Below the pieces are notes generated by a model. That model saw only the letters and a program-made list of their open reading frames with translations, searched no databases and was not told the DNA's origin. Shown here piece after piece: positions 34,751-43,694 of a stretch of DNA of 64,000 bases (position 1 is the first letter of the stretch; each line of letters begins with the position of its first letter). Location of the stretch: positions 1 to 64,000 of the forward strand of contig CASGAP010000011.1 of assembly GCA_949299515.1 (NCBI GenBank). The letters run 5' to 3'. The DNA comes from an uncultured Desulfovibrionaceae bacterium. GTDB lineage: Bacteria > Desulfobacterota > Desulfovibrionia > Desulfovibrionales > Desulfovibrionaceae. Both the position numbers and the translations under genes were made by a program.

Positions 34751-34779
34751 CTTATACCCGATTTTGACAGCACAGTCAA
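34751..34779 (-). promoter_or_regulatory. sigma-70 type promoter of greA
   Basis: TTGACT, 17 bases, TATAAG on the minus strand. The start point would be near 34744, about 75 bases before greA. On the other strand a TTGACA partly overlaps the same -35 region and could serve the divergent radical SAM gene. Confidence 0.7.
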
Positions 34780-34858
34780 GGAAAAGGCAAAACTATTTCT
34801 TTTTCCTGCAGAAAAAAGTATTCCTTGCTAAATTTCATGAAACAGCTACAATTTTTCC

Positions 34859-35836
34859 ATGAAACTCCATTACCTTTATTATTCCTTTGACGCATGGCTG
34901 AAAAACATACATAATGCTAAAGTGCAGAAGATTTCGCTGGACGCGCATTTTGGCTGTCCCAACCGTGACGGAACAATTCAGTACGGAGGCTGCACGTTCT
35001 GCAATGCCGCCGGCTCCGGATCTGGACTTATGCAAAAAGGGCTGAGCCTCAGCGAACAATGGCAGTTTTGGCTTGACAAATTCAGCTGCTCCGACCGCCT
35101 GAAAAATACCCAAAATTTTCTTGCCTATATGCAGTCCTACTCCAACACTTACGGCAGTCTGGAAAAGCTGCGCACAGTAACGGACGAACTGCAGACACTG
35201 CCCAAATGCGTCGGTTTTTCCATAGGCACCAGACCGGACTGCGTTGACACGGAAAAACTTACACTTTTGGCATCACTGCCCTTTCAAACCAAATGGATAG
35301 AATTCGGCGTACAGTCCATGCATGACAAAACCCTTGCGCGCATACGCCGAGGCCATACGGCAAAATGTTCCGCCGACGCGATAGAACTTGCCAGCGCCTG
35401 CGGACTCAATGTATGCGTGCATTTAATGGCGGGACTTCCGGGAGAAAGCAAAGAAGACTTTTTAAAAACCGTGGAAACCGTATGCAGGCTGCCGATTCAG
35501 GGCATAAAACTCCATGGCCTGTATGTCTGCAGAAATACCCCTCTTGCGGACGATTACCTCGCAGGAACCTATATTCCCATGGAACAGGAAGCCTATATAA
35601 ATCTTATCTGCGACGCTCTGTGCCTTATCCCCTCCCGCATTGCCATTCACAGACTGACGGCAGACGCACAGGACAGCAGTGAACTGATTGCGCCCGACTG
35701 GGCAAAATTAAAAGGCCATGTAGTGCGCGGCATTGAAGGGCTGCTGTTTCAGGAAGGCAAATGGCAGGGCTGCCGAAACGATGTTCCGCAGAAAAACCCG
35801 TATACCGAACTGTACAAAAAACTGGAACGGCTGTAA
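34859..35836 (+). CDS. TIGR01212/YhcC-family radical SAM protein
   Basis: A 325-residue radical SAM protein. Instead of the usual C-x3-C-x2-C it has C33-PNRDGT, then GGC45-TFC48 (C-x11-C-x2-C), the mark of the YhcC and Elp3-like group. Other conserved pieces are IGTRPDCVD, WIEFGVQSMHDKTLARIRRGH and LMAGLPGESKEDFL. The biochemical function of YhcC is not established. It is single-gene, divergent from greA and closed by a terminator at 35845. Confidence 0.88.
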   Translation: MKLHYLYYSFDAWLKNIHNAKVQKISLDAHFGCPNRDGTIQYGGCTFCNAAGSGSGLMQKGLSLSEQWQFWLDKFSCSDRLKNTQNFLAYMQSYSNTYGSLEKLRTVTDELQTLPKCVGFSIGTRPDCVDTEKLTLLASLPFQTKWIEFGVQSMHDKTLARIRRGHTAKCSADAIELASACGLNVCVHLMAGLPGESKEDFLKTVETVCRLPIQGIKLHGLYVCRNTPLADDYLAGTYIPMEQEAYINLICDALCLIPSRIAIHRLTADAQDSSELIAPDWAKLKGHVVRGIEGLLFQEGKWQGCRNDVPQKNPYTELYKKLERL

Positions 35837-35844
35837 AAAGCCGC

Positions 35845-35872
35845 AAAAAAAGGCTCCGAAGAGCCTTTTTTA
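35845..35872. terminator. bidirectional terminator between convergent genes
   Basis: An AAGGCTC-CGAA-GAGCCTT hairpin flanked by A and T runs. It overlaps the last codon of the minus-strand gene ending at 35870. Confidence 0.85.
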
Positions 35873-36112
35873 AGCTTCTGCTTCCTGCGGAATTTCAGCT
35901 TTGTCCTTTTCTGCTTTTTCCTTTTTTACTTCGTTTTTCAGGGAAGCATATTTTTCTTTGGCACATTCTGCTTTATCCTTGGCCCAAGAGCTGACGGTCA
36001 TGCCGGTTTCAATGGCCTTTTTGGCAACAGGCTTAAAAAAGCCGGTCTTATATAAAGCATATGCTCCCACTCCAAGTGCCACAGCACCAATAACTCTTAA
36101 ATGCAATGCCAT
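35870..36112 (-). CDS. small membrane-anchored protein with charged tail
   Basis: An 80-residue protein with one N-terminal hydrophobic segment (VIGAVALGVGAYALYKTGF, about 7-25) and a Lys/Glu/Ala-rich tail that could form a coiled helix (ECAKEKYASLKNEVKKEKAEK). This looks like YtxH-type or DUF5132-type small envelope proteins but gives no clear family match. AGAGG lies upstream of the ATG. The function is unknown. Confidence 0.65.
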   Translation of the reverse strand: MALHLRVIGAVALGVGAYALYKTGFFKPVAKKAIETGMTVSSWAKDKAECAKEKYASLKNEVKKEKAEKDKAEIPQEAEA

Positions 36113-36276
36113 AATACAAACCTCTTTTATAAAAGCATGAATAAATCATACGCGCAACCCCGCATTCTGACAATAAAAAATTATTCCATGCAAAAAACAT
36201 ATAAGCTCATGGATTAAATAACTTTTTATTTTTTACCCATAACTTTTTGTTATAGGCAGCCCTGCACGGCATATTT

Positions 36277-37473
36277 TTATGATGCAGTGCTGATCATGCC
36301 GCGCAGCCCTTTTAGCTTGACGCGCCACTTATTTTCCACTGCGTGTTTGATGCACAAAGCTATTCTGCCTTTAATTTCTCCGGAACTGCCAACCTGCCCC
36401 ACGGCGTGTTTTTTGCCCAAAGAACACAAACAGCCCTGTGAATGATAAACAAAAGGCTTAATATGCATTTTGCCTTTAAAATGGTCCTGGATTACTTTTG
36501 CCAAATACATACCCTGCTGCATGGCAAGCTGCGCCGTCGGCGGATAAAATCTTCCCGTTTGAGGATTTTTCAACGCCCCGCAGTCGCCGAGCACAAAAAT
36601 ATTGTTCATGTCTTCTTGATGTTCCTGATTGATTGGCTGCAGGTATTCATTAATTTCCACACGGCTTCTGGCACTGGTGAAAAACGGTGAATTTTCAATA
36701 ACCGGATTGCCTTTCACGCCTGCCGTCCAAATAACGAGAGAAGCGTCGATTTTTTCGCGGGTTCCGGCTCTGTCCACAATAATCGCGTCTTTCTGACACT
36801 CCAAAACTTTGCAGTTAGTCAGAATATCCACGCCGTTCTTTTCCAAATACGCTGCGGCATTGGAAGAAAGCTTGCGGGAAAACATGGGCAATATGGACGG
36901 CATGGCTTCAACGCAGGTCAGTTTAATATTTTTGCAGGGCATGGCAAGCTGCCTGCAGAGTTTAGGAAGCTGGTCAGACAGGGAAGAAACAAGTTCCACA
37001 CCGCTTAAACCGCCGCCGCACACCACAAAATGCAAATGATCCTTTTCCCCGTTTTTAAGCGTCAGCAATTCCTGTTTAATGGTTTCGTGAATATCGCTGG
37101 CTTCATGATAATTTACAAGAGAACGGGCATATTCCCGAATACCGGGAATATTGAAACTGTCACTCTGAAAACCAAGACCGACAAACAAGGTGTCAAAAAG
37201 GTAGGTTTCGTTTTTGCCGACCACGCAGTCTTTTTGAATTTCAACTATGGTATCTTCAATAAATTTTACTTTGGAAGGGATAACATCTTCTACCGGAAAA
37301 AGCACACTTTTATCTCTGGCACCGCTTACCACTTCGTGCAGCAAAATGCTGTGATAGTGTTCGCTGTCCCTGGAAATAATGGTAAATTCCGCTTCATTGA
37401 ACACACTCTTGGGCAAGCTTGTCAAAAAAGCCAGATTGGCATACCCCGCACCCAGTAATAAAACTTTTTTCAT
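36277..37473 (-). CDS. type II NADH:quinone oxidoreductase-like flavoprotein
   Basis: A 398-residue FAD protein of the NDH-2/SQR superfamily. The first Rossmann motif is at the N-terminus (VLLLGAGYANLAF), followed by a second NAD-binding site (VVCGGGLSGVEL, about 160), VIWTAGVKGNP, and the FAD-binding FVLGDCGALKN, then PPTAQLAMQQG. It passes electrons from NADH to quinones without pumping protons, or acts as a related sulfide or disulfide reductase. The start at 37473 is set by GGAG seven bases upstream. It is a monocistronic gene. Confidence 0.85.
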   Translation of the reverse strand: MKKVLLLGAGYANLAFLTSLPKSVFNEAEFTIISRDSEHYHSILLHEVVSGARDKSVLFPVEDVIPSKVKFIEDTIVEIQKDCVVGKNETYLFDTLFVGLGFQSDSFNIPGIREYARSLVNYHEASDIHETIKQELLTLKNGEKDHLHFVVCGGGLSGVELVSSLSDQLPKLCRQLAMPCKNIKLTCVEAMPSILPMFSRKLSSNAAAYLEKNGVDILTNCKVLECQKDAIIVDRAGTREKIDASLVIWTAGVKGNPVIENSPFFTSARSRVEINEYLQPINQEHQEDMNNIFVLGDCGALKNPQTGRFYPPTAQLAMQQGMYLAKVIQDHFKGKMHIKPFVYHSQGCLCSLGKKHAVGQVGSSGEIKGRIALCIKHAVENKWRVKLKGLRGMISTAS

Positions 37474-37834
37474 ATTATGCTCCGTTTTCATTTGACAGCA
37501 TTACTATCAAACTATTTAGTTCTAAAAATCACAAAACTATTATAAAATTTTATATTTTATTTTAGTATGTTATAATAACACACAACAGCTATTTTCGATT
37601 AAGTTCTTTTTATAACAATTAATTGTGAATTTATGACTTTGTTCTAATCCAGAAAAAAACCTTTGTAAAGTATTTTTAAAAATTTTTTATTTAAAAAAAA
37701 CATCAACCAATACACTGAAATAACATATAATTTATTATACACCCATTCACAGTGCCAAACAATGCAATACTTTTATCCGTTTCGACAGTACACAATGCAC
37801 ACATCATGCATAAAACCATGCAAAAACAACTCAT
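37474..37834. other. AT-rich intergenic region upstream of the NDH-2-like gene
   Basis: About 360 bp, very AT-rich, with several TATAAT-like hexamers but no -35/-10 pair that stands out. It should contain the promoter of the NDH-2-like gene. The open frame crossing 37752-37994 on the plus strand runs over a terminator and is not supported. Confidence 0.4.
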
Positions 37835-37863
37835 AAAAAAAGAGCGGCACTGCCGCTCTTTTT
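37835..37863 (-). terminator. terminator of the fabI operon (bidirectional form)
   Basis: An AAAGAGCGGCA/TGCCGCTCTTT hairpin with long A and T flanks. It lies 66 bp past the small membrane peptide gene that follows fabI. Confidence 0.85.
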
Positions 37864-37928
37864 ACATATCATTATTTACTATTTTTTTTCTTTATGTCAC
37901 AGGCACCTGCCTGATTGCCGCCTTTCAT

Positions 37929-38009
37929 TCACGAAGGAGCAATTCCAAGCTTGTTCATCAAAAAAACAGCACCGATGACAACCGCTATCAATAAAATTGC
38001 TTTAAACAT
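37929..38009 (-). CDS. 26-codon single-span membrane peptide downstream of fabI
   Basis: A small frame that starts 8 bp after the fabI stop: ATG, then FKAILLIAVVIGAVFLMNKLG, ending TGA at 37929. One hydrophobic helix fills nearly the whole peptide, which is followed by the operon terminator. A weak AGG lies nine bases before the ATG. The composition is that of a real membrane microprotein, but no family is recognised and it could be chance. Confidence 0.45.
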   Translation of the reverse strand: MFKAILLIAVVIGAVFLMNKLGIAPS

Positions 38010-38017
38010 AGTCTGAC

Positions 38018-38782
38018 CTAAAACGCAACGCTTTGGAAACCGCAGTCAACGTAAAGAATATCGCCGGTAACGGCACTGCTGAGATCGGAAGCCAAGAACG
38101 TGGCGGCATTACCGACTTCATTAATGGTCACATTTCTGCGAAGCGGCGCATGAGCTTCGATATGATTCAGGATTTCCCTGAAATCGGAAATGCCGGAAGC
38201 AGACAGGGTTTTAATCGGACCGGCGCTGATGGCATTGACACGCACGCCGTTTTTGCCGAAATCGCTGGCAAGGTAACGTACGGAGCTTTCAAGTGCAGCC
38301 TTGGCTACGCCCATAACATTATAATTGGGAATAACTTTCTGGGAACCGTAATATGTCATGCAGATAACAGAACCGCCGGGATTGATAATGCCTTCAAAAG
38401 CTTTGCACAGCGCAACCAAAGAATATGCGGAAATATTCATTGCAGTCAAAAAGCCCTCGCGGGAAGTTTCCACAAATCTGCCGTGCAAATCTTCTTTATG
38501 GGCAAAAGCAACGGAGTGCACCAAAACATCAATAGTGCCCCATTTTTCTTTAACAAGCCGTGCACTTTCGGCAATTTGCTCATCGCTGGTCACGTCGCAC
38601 TGAAAAATAAATTCGCCGCCGAGCTTTTCGCTGATGGGTTCAATACGTTTTTTAATGGCATCGCCCATATAGTTGAACGCAAGGCGTGCGCCGTGATTTT
38701 TAAAGGATTCTGAAATGCCGTACGCAATGCTTCTGTCATTGGCAACGCCGAAAACAAGTGCTTTTTTACCTTCTAATATCAT
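38018..38782 (-). CDS. fabI: enoyl-[acyl-carrier-protein] reductase FabI
   Basis: The last reductive step of each fatty acid elongation round, NADH-dependent. It is 254 residues, a short-chain dehydrogenase variant: VFGVANDRSIAYGIS at the N-terminus, the FabI-type catalytic Tyr-x6-Lys in NYNVMGVAKAALE, then RVNAISAGPIKT and an N-terminal-loop HSVAFAHKEDL. It ends with TAG at normal family length, showing that TAG is a true stop in this genome. It is 11 bp downstream of purC. Confidence 0.95.
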   Translation of the reverse strand: MILEGKKALVFGVANDRSIAYGISESFKNHGARLAFNYMGDAIKKRIEPISEKLGGEFIFQCDVTSDEQIAESARLVKEKWGTIDVLVHSVAFAHKEDLHGRFVETSREGFLTAMNISAYSLVALCKAFEGIINPGGSVICMTYYGSQKVIPNYNVMGVAKAALESSVRYLASDFGKNGVRVNAISAGPIKTLSASGISDFREILNHIEAHAPLRRNVTINEVGNAATFLASDLSSAVTGDILYVDCGFQSVAF

Positions 38783-38793
38783 GCTTCACCTCA

Positions 38794-39672
38794 TTATTTA
38801 GTCAAAATATCAGCAATTTCTTGATATTTTTGTGTTGTAGTTTTTGCAACTTCTTCGGGAAGACGGGGGGCAGGCGGAGTTTTATCCCAATCCTGCGTTT
38901 CAAGCCAGTCACGCAGATACTGCTTATCAAAGCTGGCTTGATTTCTGCCTTCTTCATAGGAAGAAGCCGGCCAGAAACGGGAAGAATCGGGAGTCAATAC
39001 CTCGTCAATCAACGTCAGAACACCGTCAACCATACCGAATTCAAATTTCGTATCGGCAATAATAATGCCGCGCTCCGCAGCATAATCCCTGCCTTGACTG
39101 TATATTTCAAGGCTGAGATTTTTTACTTTTTCACACAGATCCGCACCGATAATCTGCGCAGCCTGTTCTATGCTGATATTTTCGTCATGGGCACCGATTT
39201 CGGCCTTTGTGGAAGGCGTAAAAAGAGGCTCAGCAAATTTTGAAGAATTTTTCAGGCCTTCCGGCAGTTTATGGCCGCATACCATGCCGGTTTTCTGATA
39301 ATCTTTATAACCGGAACCGGCAAGATACCCGCGCACAACACATTCCACAGCCAGCGGCTTGGCCTTTTTGGCAATTACAGAGCGGCCTTCCAGCTGATCT
39401 TTATATTTTTGCAAAAATTCAGGATAGTTATTCACATCAGATTCAATAATATGATTCGGCACCAAAGACTCGAAACGGCGCATCCAAAACAAAGTCAGCT
39501 GATTCAAAATAACGCCTTTTCCGGGAATGGGATCGTCCAAAATTACGTCAAAAGCAGACATACGGTCTGTGGTGACAATCAGTACGCTTTTTTCGTCAAG
39601 CTCGTACATATCGCGGACTTTACCGCGAGAAATAAGCTTCAATTCGGGAATATTGGTTTTAATTACAGACAT
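38794..39672 (-). CDS. purC: phosphoribosylaminoimidazole-succinocarboxamide synthase
   Basis: Purine synthesis step 8, ligating aspartate to CAIR with ATP. It is 292 residues, with ISRGKVRDMYELDEKSVLIVTTDRMSAFD at the N-terminus, the ATP-grasp-like core PLAVECVVRGYLAGSGY, and the signature IIIADTKFEFG, then LIDEVLTPDSSRFW. It is the longer form found in Proteobacteria and yeast-like enzymes. It lies between hisD (15 bp) and fabI. Confidence 0.96.
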   Translation of the reverse strand: MSVIKTNIPELKLISRGKVRDMYELDEKSVLIVTTDRMSAFDVILDDPIPGKGVILNQLTLFWMRRFESLVPNHIIESDVNNYPEFLQKYKDQLEGRSVIAKKAKPLAVECVVRGYLAGSGYKDYQKTGMVCGHKLPEGLKNSSKFAEPLFTPSTKAEIGAHDENISIEQAAQIIGADLCEKVKNLSLEIYSQGRDYAAERGIIIADTKFEFGMVDGVLTLIDEVLTPDSSRFWPASSYEEGRNQASFDKQYLRDWLETQDWDKTPPAPRLPEEVAKTTTQKYQEIADILTK

Positions 39673-39687
39673 AACACCCTCATTTAT

Positions 39688-40986
39688 CTAGTTTAACTTT
39701 CTGGCTTCCACGCTTTGGGCATGGGCTTCCAAACCTTCCATGCGCGCAAGCCTTGCAATGGCAGAAGCTTTTGCGCGGGTAAATTTTTGCGAAGACGCAA
39801 TAATGCTTGTTTTCTTGCAGAATGTGTGCACGCTCAGCGCAGAAGCATAGCGGGCAGTTCCCTGCGTCGGCAAAACATGGTTGGGGCCCGCAAAATAATC
39901 GCCCACAGGTTCAGGAGACCATACTCCCAAAAACAGCGCGCCGACATTATCAATAAGCGGCACATAGCTCCACGGATCCTGAACCATAAGCTGCATATGT
40001 TCGGGAGCAATGCGGTTAGCAATTTCCACCCCAACCTGCATGGACGGAACAACAATGACAGCCCCGAAATTTTCCAATGAATTGCGGGCAATTTCCGCAC
40101 GCGGCAGCATGGCAAGCCGTTTTTCCGCACACTCGATAATCTTATCCGCAAGATAAGAACTCGTAGTAATGCATACGGAAGAAGCCAGACTGTCATGCTC
40201 TGCCTGGGAAAGCATATCCGCAGCAATATAGTCAGGCATGGCAGAATCATCGGCAAGCACCAAAATTTCGCTGGGACCGGCAAGCATATCAATCCCTACC
40301 TTGCCCTGCACAAGCTTTTTTGCCATGGTTACATATTGATTTCCCGGGCCGGTAATGACATCAACCGGCTTTATGCTTTCCGTTCCGTATGCCAAAGCAC
40401 CTACGGCCCACGGGCCTCCCACACGGTAAACCTCCGTAATGTCGAGCAGATACGCCGCAGCCAAAAGGTACGGATTCAGCATTCCGTTTTCGCGCGGAGG
40501 ACTGACCACGGCAATTTCTTTGACGCCCGCAACCTGCGCGGGAATTGCCTGCATCAGCAAACTGGAAATCAAAGGCGTATTGCCGCCTTTTCCGCCCGGG
40601 ACATAAAGTCCCGCACGTTTTACGGCAGAAACCTTCTGTCCCAAAATAGAACCGTCTTCCCGCGTCTGAAACCAAGATTTCTCAAGCTGGGCTTCATGAA
40701 AGGAACGGATATTTCTGGCTGCTTCCGCAATAATCTCCATATCTTCGGGAGAAACCTGCGCAGCACCCTGCTGAATTTCCGCTTCGCCCACACGCAGCGG
40801 AACATTAAAATCACTGCAGTCAAACTGGCGTATTTTTTCTATAAGAAAAACATCTTTTTGATTTTGCACCGCTTCCAAAATCTGCCGGACTTCCGCTTCC
40901 ACGTCCTGCTCGCCGAGGTGCCTGTCGGCAAGTTTACGGATAAGATCCTCTGCCTCGCCTGCCTGTGAAAAAGTATATTTTTGCAT
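39688..40986 (-). CDS. hisD: histidinol dehydrogenase
   Basis: The last two oxidations of histidine synthesis, from L-histidinol to L-histidine, with NAD and zinc. It is 432 residues, with AGLYVPGGKGGNTPLISS, the signature DVITGPGNQYVTMAKK and IDMLAGPSEILVLAD. The catalytic and metal histidines are in QAEHDSLASS and GDYFAGPNHVLPTQGTAR. It is separated from other his genes and lies in a mixed operon with purC and lplA. Confidence 0.96.
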   Translation of the reverse strand: MQKYTFSQAGEAEDLIRKLADRHLGEQDVEAEVRQILEAVQNQKDVFLIEKIRQFDCSDFNVPLRVGEAEIQQGAAQVSPEDMEIIAEAARNIRSFHEAQLEKSWFQTREDGSILGQKVSAVKRAGLYVPGGKGGNTPLISSLLMQAIPAQVAGVKEIAVVSPPRENGMLNPYLLAAAYLLDITEVYRVGGPWAVGALAYGTESIKPVDVITGPGNQYVTMAKKLVQGKVGIDMLAGPSEILVLADDSAMPDYIAADMLSQAEHDSLASSVCITTSSYLADKIIECAEKRLAMLPRAEIARNSLENFGAVIVVPSMQVGVEIANRIAPEHMQLMVQDPWSYVPLIDNVGALFLGVWSPEPVGDYFAGPNHVLPTQGTARYASALSVHTFCKKTSIIASSQKFTRAKASAIARLARMEGLEAHAQSVEARKLN

Positions 40987-40994
40987 ATCATTAC

Positions 40995-41993
40995 CTAAAC
41001 TAAAAGATTTTCTTCAAAAAAACCGACAAGATCCGCCGGCTGCGCACCGACAAAATACTCTGCCGCATTTGCCTCCTGCAAGGCTTTTACCATATCTTGC
41101 TTTCTAAATAAAGTACCCTGCAGAGCCGCTTCAAGGCCGGAAATATCCTTATGGGCAAAAAAATCGCCGTAAAAGCGGCACTGACTGATTGTACCGTTTT
41201 TTACGTCCGCATAAAAATCCACTGCACCGAACGGGAAACGCCTGCGGAATTTCACCTGATAAGCGGGAGATTTGCCGAAATTCCATTCCCAGGTACGGTA
41301 TTTTTCCGCGGCAAGCCGCTCTGCCCTGAGGGCAACAGCCTGCGGCAGGTCAATTTCTTCATCCACAAGAAACTGCATCAAAACCGTGCGGATTTTCTGC
41401 ATGAGTTCCTCAGGCTGCATATGCGGAACAAATTCTATAAGATTGGCAACGCGGCTCTTGTGGGAAGCCACTCCCTTTGATTGGTATTTATCGGGGTTTC
41501 CCGTTAAAATATCTGTAAGGTGCGAAGTATCCAAGCTTACCAAAATCGTGCCGTGCTGCAGGATTTTTTGCCCACTTTTTTTCTGGGCATTGCCGGAAAA
41601 TTTTTTTCCGTCCACAAGCATATCGTTTCTGCCGGACATTTCCGCATTAATTCCCAAACTTCTGAGAGCCTGAATAATGGGATTTATATAACGGGCAAAA
41701 GAAGTGTCTTCTCCCCGTTCCATATAGCGCAGAAAGGAAAAATTCAAATTTCCCAAATCATGATACACCGCACCTCCACCAGTGGAACGGCGCACCACGG
41801 GAATATTGCGGGCTTTCACATATTCTTCGTTTACTTCTTCCGCAGTATTCTGATGCCTACCCACAATAACGGAAGGCGCATTCTGCCATAGCAGAAAATA
41901 TTCCTCGCCGACGTTTTCCAGCGCTTCGAAAAGCGCTTCTTCAACGGCAAGGTTATATGTCGGATCAACGGTCTTAATATTAATTCCTTTCAT
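40995..41993 (-). CDS. lplA: lipoate-protein ligase A
   Basis: Attaches salvaged lipoate to lipoyl domains such as the glycine-cleavage H protein. It is 332 residues: a biotin/lipoate ligase fold with the RRSTGGGAVYHDLGN lipoyl-binding motif at about 70-84, then GRNDMLVDGKKFSGNAQ, QHGTILVSLD and the adenylate-binding lysine, plus a C-terminal accessory domain. The start at 41993 is supported by AAGGTTAAAC; the longer frame start at 42032 overlaps the upstream gene more. It overlaps the ybhN-like gene by 14 bp. Confidence 0.9.
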   Translation of the reverse strand: MKGINIKTVDPTYNLAVEEALFEALENVGEEYFLLWQNAPSVIVGRHQNTAEEVNEEYVKARNIPVVRRSTGGGAVYHDLGNLNFSFLRYMERGEDTSFARYINPIIQALRSLGINAEMSGRNDMLVDGKKFSGNAQKKSGQKILQHGTILVSLDTSHLTDILTGNPDKYQSKGVASHKSRVANLIEFVPHMQPEELMQKIRTVLMQFLVDEEIDLPQAVALRAERLAAEKYRTWEWNFGKSPAYQVKFRRRFPFGAVDFYADVKNGTISQCRFYGDFFAHKDISGLEAALQGTLFRKQDMVKALQEANAAEYFVGAQPADLVGFFEENLLV

Positions 41994-43536
41994 GTTTAAC
42001 CTTTTTTCTTTTATAAACTTTATCAAACACATTCAGCACGATCAATATGGCAATGGCCGTAAAAAACTGAATAATCAGCGCAACATACTGAATTACAGGG
42101 CCTGTTCCGCCCAAAATGTCGCTCCACAGGGAATGGTAGCCGTGCAGAGAAATGAGAAAATACCCCAAAAGCAGCATGGCACCCACGACCACCACGGAAC
42201 TGACAAACCACGCCAATGGATAATGGGAAGCAACCGGTATGCGCTCCCTGGTAAATTTTTTATACGACATAACAAGCGGCAGCAGGAGAACCAAAATAAT
42301 GCCCGACTGTATCCAGCCGCCTCCGGTCAGAACAATGCTTATCAACCCGACAACAAGGGCCGCAACGATAATATACCAGTGATTTTTCTGCTTTCTGTCC
42401 AGCCCGTAAGCAAAAACCAACAAAACCACACCCACGGCGCCGCGCAGCCAATACGCAGCAATCGCCACTTCATAGGGGCAGCAGAGCGTAGCGGATTTTT
42501 TGAAAGGAAAGACAACGGACAGACAAAAAAACACGCCCACGGCAAACACAACATATTTTAATGTCGTCAAAAGCCAGTCATTTAGGGCAAGACGGTTTTC
42601 ATCCTGATTTTTACGGGAAACCTGAATAAAAATTTCATTGATGCCAAGCAGCACGGAAGCAAACAAAAGCGGCACAATATAATAAATAACCCTGAAAATG
42701 AGAATGGACGCGAAAACGATATTGATCGGAATCTGATGTGTAAGGTTAACGATAATAACCTCAAGAACCCCGACGCCGCCGGGCACGTGCGTCAAAACCA
42801 CAGCCACCTGTGCCAAAAGATAATTCGGCAGAAAGTCAATAAAGCTCACCGCGCCGTCCGTAGGCAAAAGAACATACAGACAGGCTGCGGCAACAATAAG
42901 ATCAAGCCCGGAAACCACTGTCTGGGCAATCGCAATATGCAGGGGAGGCAGAGCAAATTCTTTTTTGAAAATATGCAGGGAACGGCCGTCGAGCTTCCAG
43001 CAAATCACATGATACAGGACGCACAACCCAAAAAGCAGAAATCCCAAAGGACGCACGCTGACAAAATGAATGCCCAGCTCTTCGGGAAGCTCCAGCGGAA
43101 CAAAAATAAACAGCGCCCCGGCAAGCCCCATGGCACCGACCCAAAAGGTTACGGCCAGCATAAGTACAAGCCGGATAATATCTATGGGCGAAAATCCCCA
43201 GGCAGAATACAGACGATACCGTACCGTGCTACCGCCGAGCAGCGCGCCGAAATTCAGGCTGATGACCGCACCCACAAAAGAAACAAGCGCCACCCGCGTA
43301 ACTTTCAATTGTTTTTTAATGGCTTTTAGCGCCAGCCAGTCATAGCCCATCAGGACGATGAAATTGATAACCATAAAACACAGTGACGCAACCAAAGCTT
43401 TAAGCGGTATAGCATGAACGGCATTTTTTATTTCGCGGAAACTGTATGCCTGCAGCTTATTGTGCAGCAAATACACCGCAAGACCGAAAATTAAAATAAC
43501 AGCAACTTTTCCGAGTATATTTAAGTATTTTTTCAT
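41980..43536 (-). CDS. YbhN/UPF0104-type flippase-like membrane protein
   Basis: A 518-residue protein with about twelve or more hydrophobic segments. Its core matches the lysylphosphatidylglycerol synthase TM family (UPF0104): LNFGALLGGSTVRYRLYSAWG (about 94-114) and LAQVAVVLTHVPGGVGVLEVI (about 255-275). The soluble MprF acyltransferase domain is absent; extra TM helices follow the core. Relatives include YbhN, which is implicated in lipid trafficking between membranes. It is the first gene of the operon with a strong promoter at 43567-43595. Confidence 0.82.
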   Translation of the reverse strand: MKKYLNILGKVAVILIFGLAVYLLHNKLQAYSFREIKNAVHAIPLKALVASLCFMVINFIVLMGYDWLALKAIKKQLKVTRVALVSFVGAVISLNFGALLGGSTVRYRLYSAWGFSPIDIIRLVLMLAVTFWVGAMGLAGALFIFVPLELPEELGIHFVSVRPLGFLLFGLCVLYHVICWKLDGRSLHIFKKEFALPPLHIAIAQTVVSGLDLIVAAACLYVLLPTDGAVSFIDFLPNYLLAQVAVVLTHVPGGVGVLEVIIVNLTHQIPINIVFASILIFRVIYYIVPLLFASVLLGINEIFIQVSRKNQDENRLALNDWLLTTLKYVVFAVGVFFCLSVVFPFKKSATLCCPYEVAIAAYWLRGAVGVVLLVFAYGLDRKQKNHWYIIVAALVVGLISIVLTGGGWIQSGIILVLLLPLVMSYKKFTRERIPVASHYPLAWFVSSVVVVGAMLLLGYFLISLHGYHSLWSDILGGTGPVIQYVALIIQFFTAIAILIVLNVFDKVYKRKKVKHERN

Positions 43537-43566
43537 ACTACAAATCCGCTTAACTATATTTTACCC

Positions 43567-43595
43567 AGTATACGGCATAGTTTCCATTCAATCAA
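43567..43595 (-). promoter_or_regulatory. sigma-70 promoter of the ybhN-lplA-hisD-purC-fabI operon
   Basis: TTGATT, 17 bases, TATACT on the minus strand, about 25 bases before the first ATG. One mismatch in each hexamer, with ideal spacing. Confidence 0.7.
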
Positions 43596-43651
43596 GAAAA
43601 ATAGTACAAAAATGTAAAATTTATGCTTTGGGAAAAATTTTCCAACTTTCG

Positions 43652-43667
43652 TGGAACAAAAATTGCA
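43652..43667 (+). promoter_or_regulatory. sigma-54 type promoter of the secreted orphan gene
   Basis: TGGAAC, five bases, TTGCA. The GG and GC pairs stand exactly at the -24/-12 spacing of the consensus TGGCAC-N5-TTGCA, with one mismatch. Transcription would begin near 43679, 16 bases before the ATG and just before the AAGGAG site. No enhancer site could be identified. Confidence 0.55.
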
Positions 43668-43694
43668 TGATTTTCTTCAACCAAGGAGAATGCC

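Noticed and set aside
37752..37994. 80-codon plus-strand frame between the NDH-2-like gene and fabI
   Set aside because: It runs through a strong terminator hairpin and over the small membrane peptide on the other strand; no ribosome site or family.
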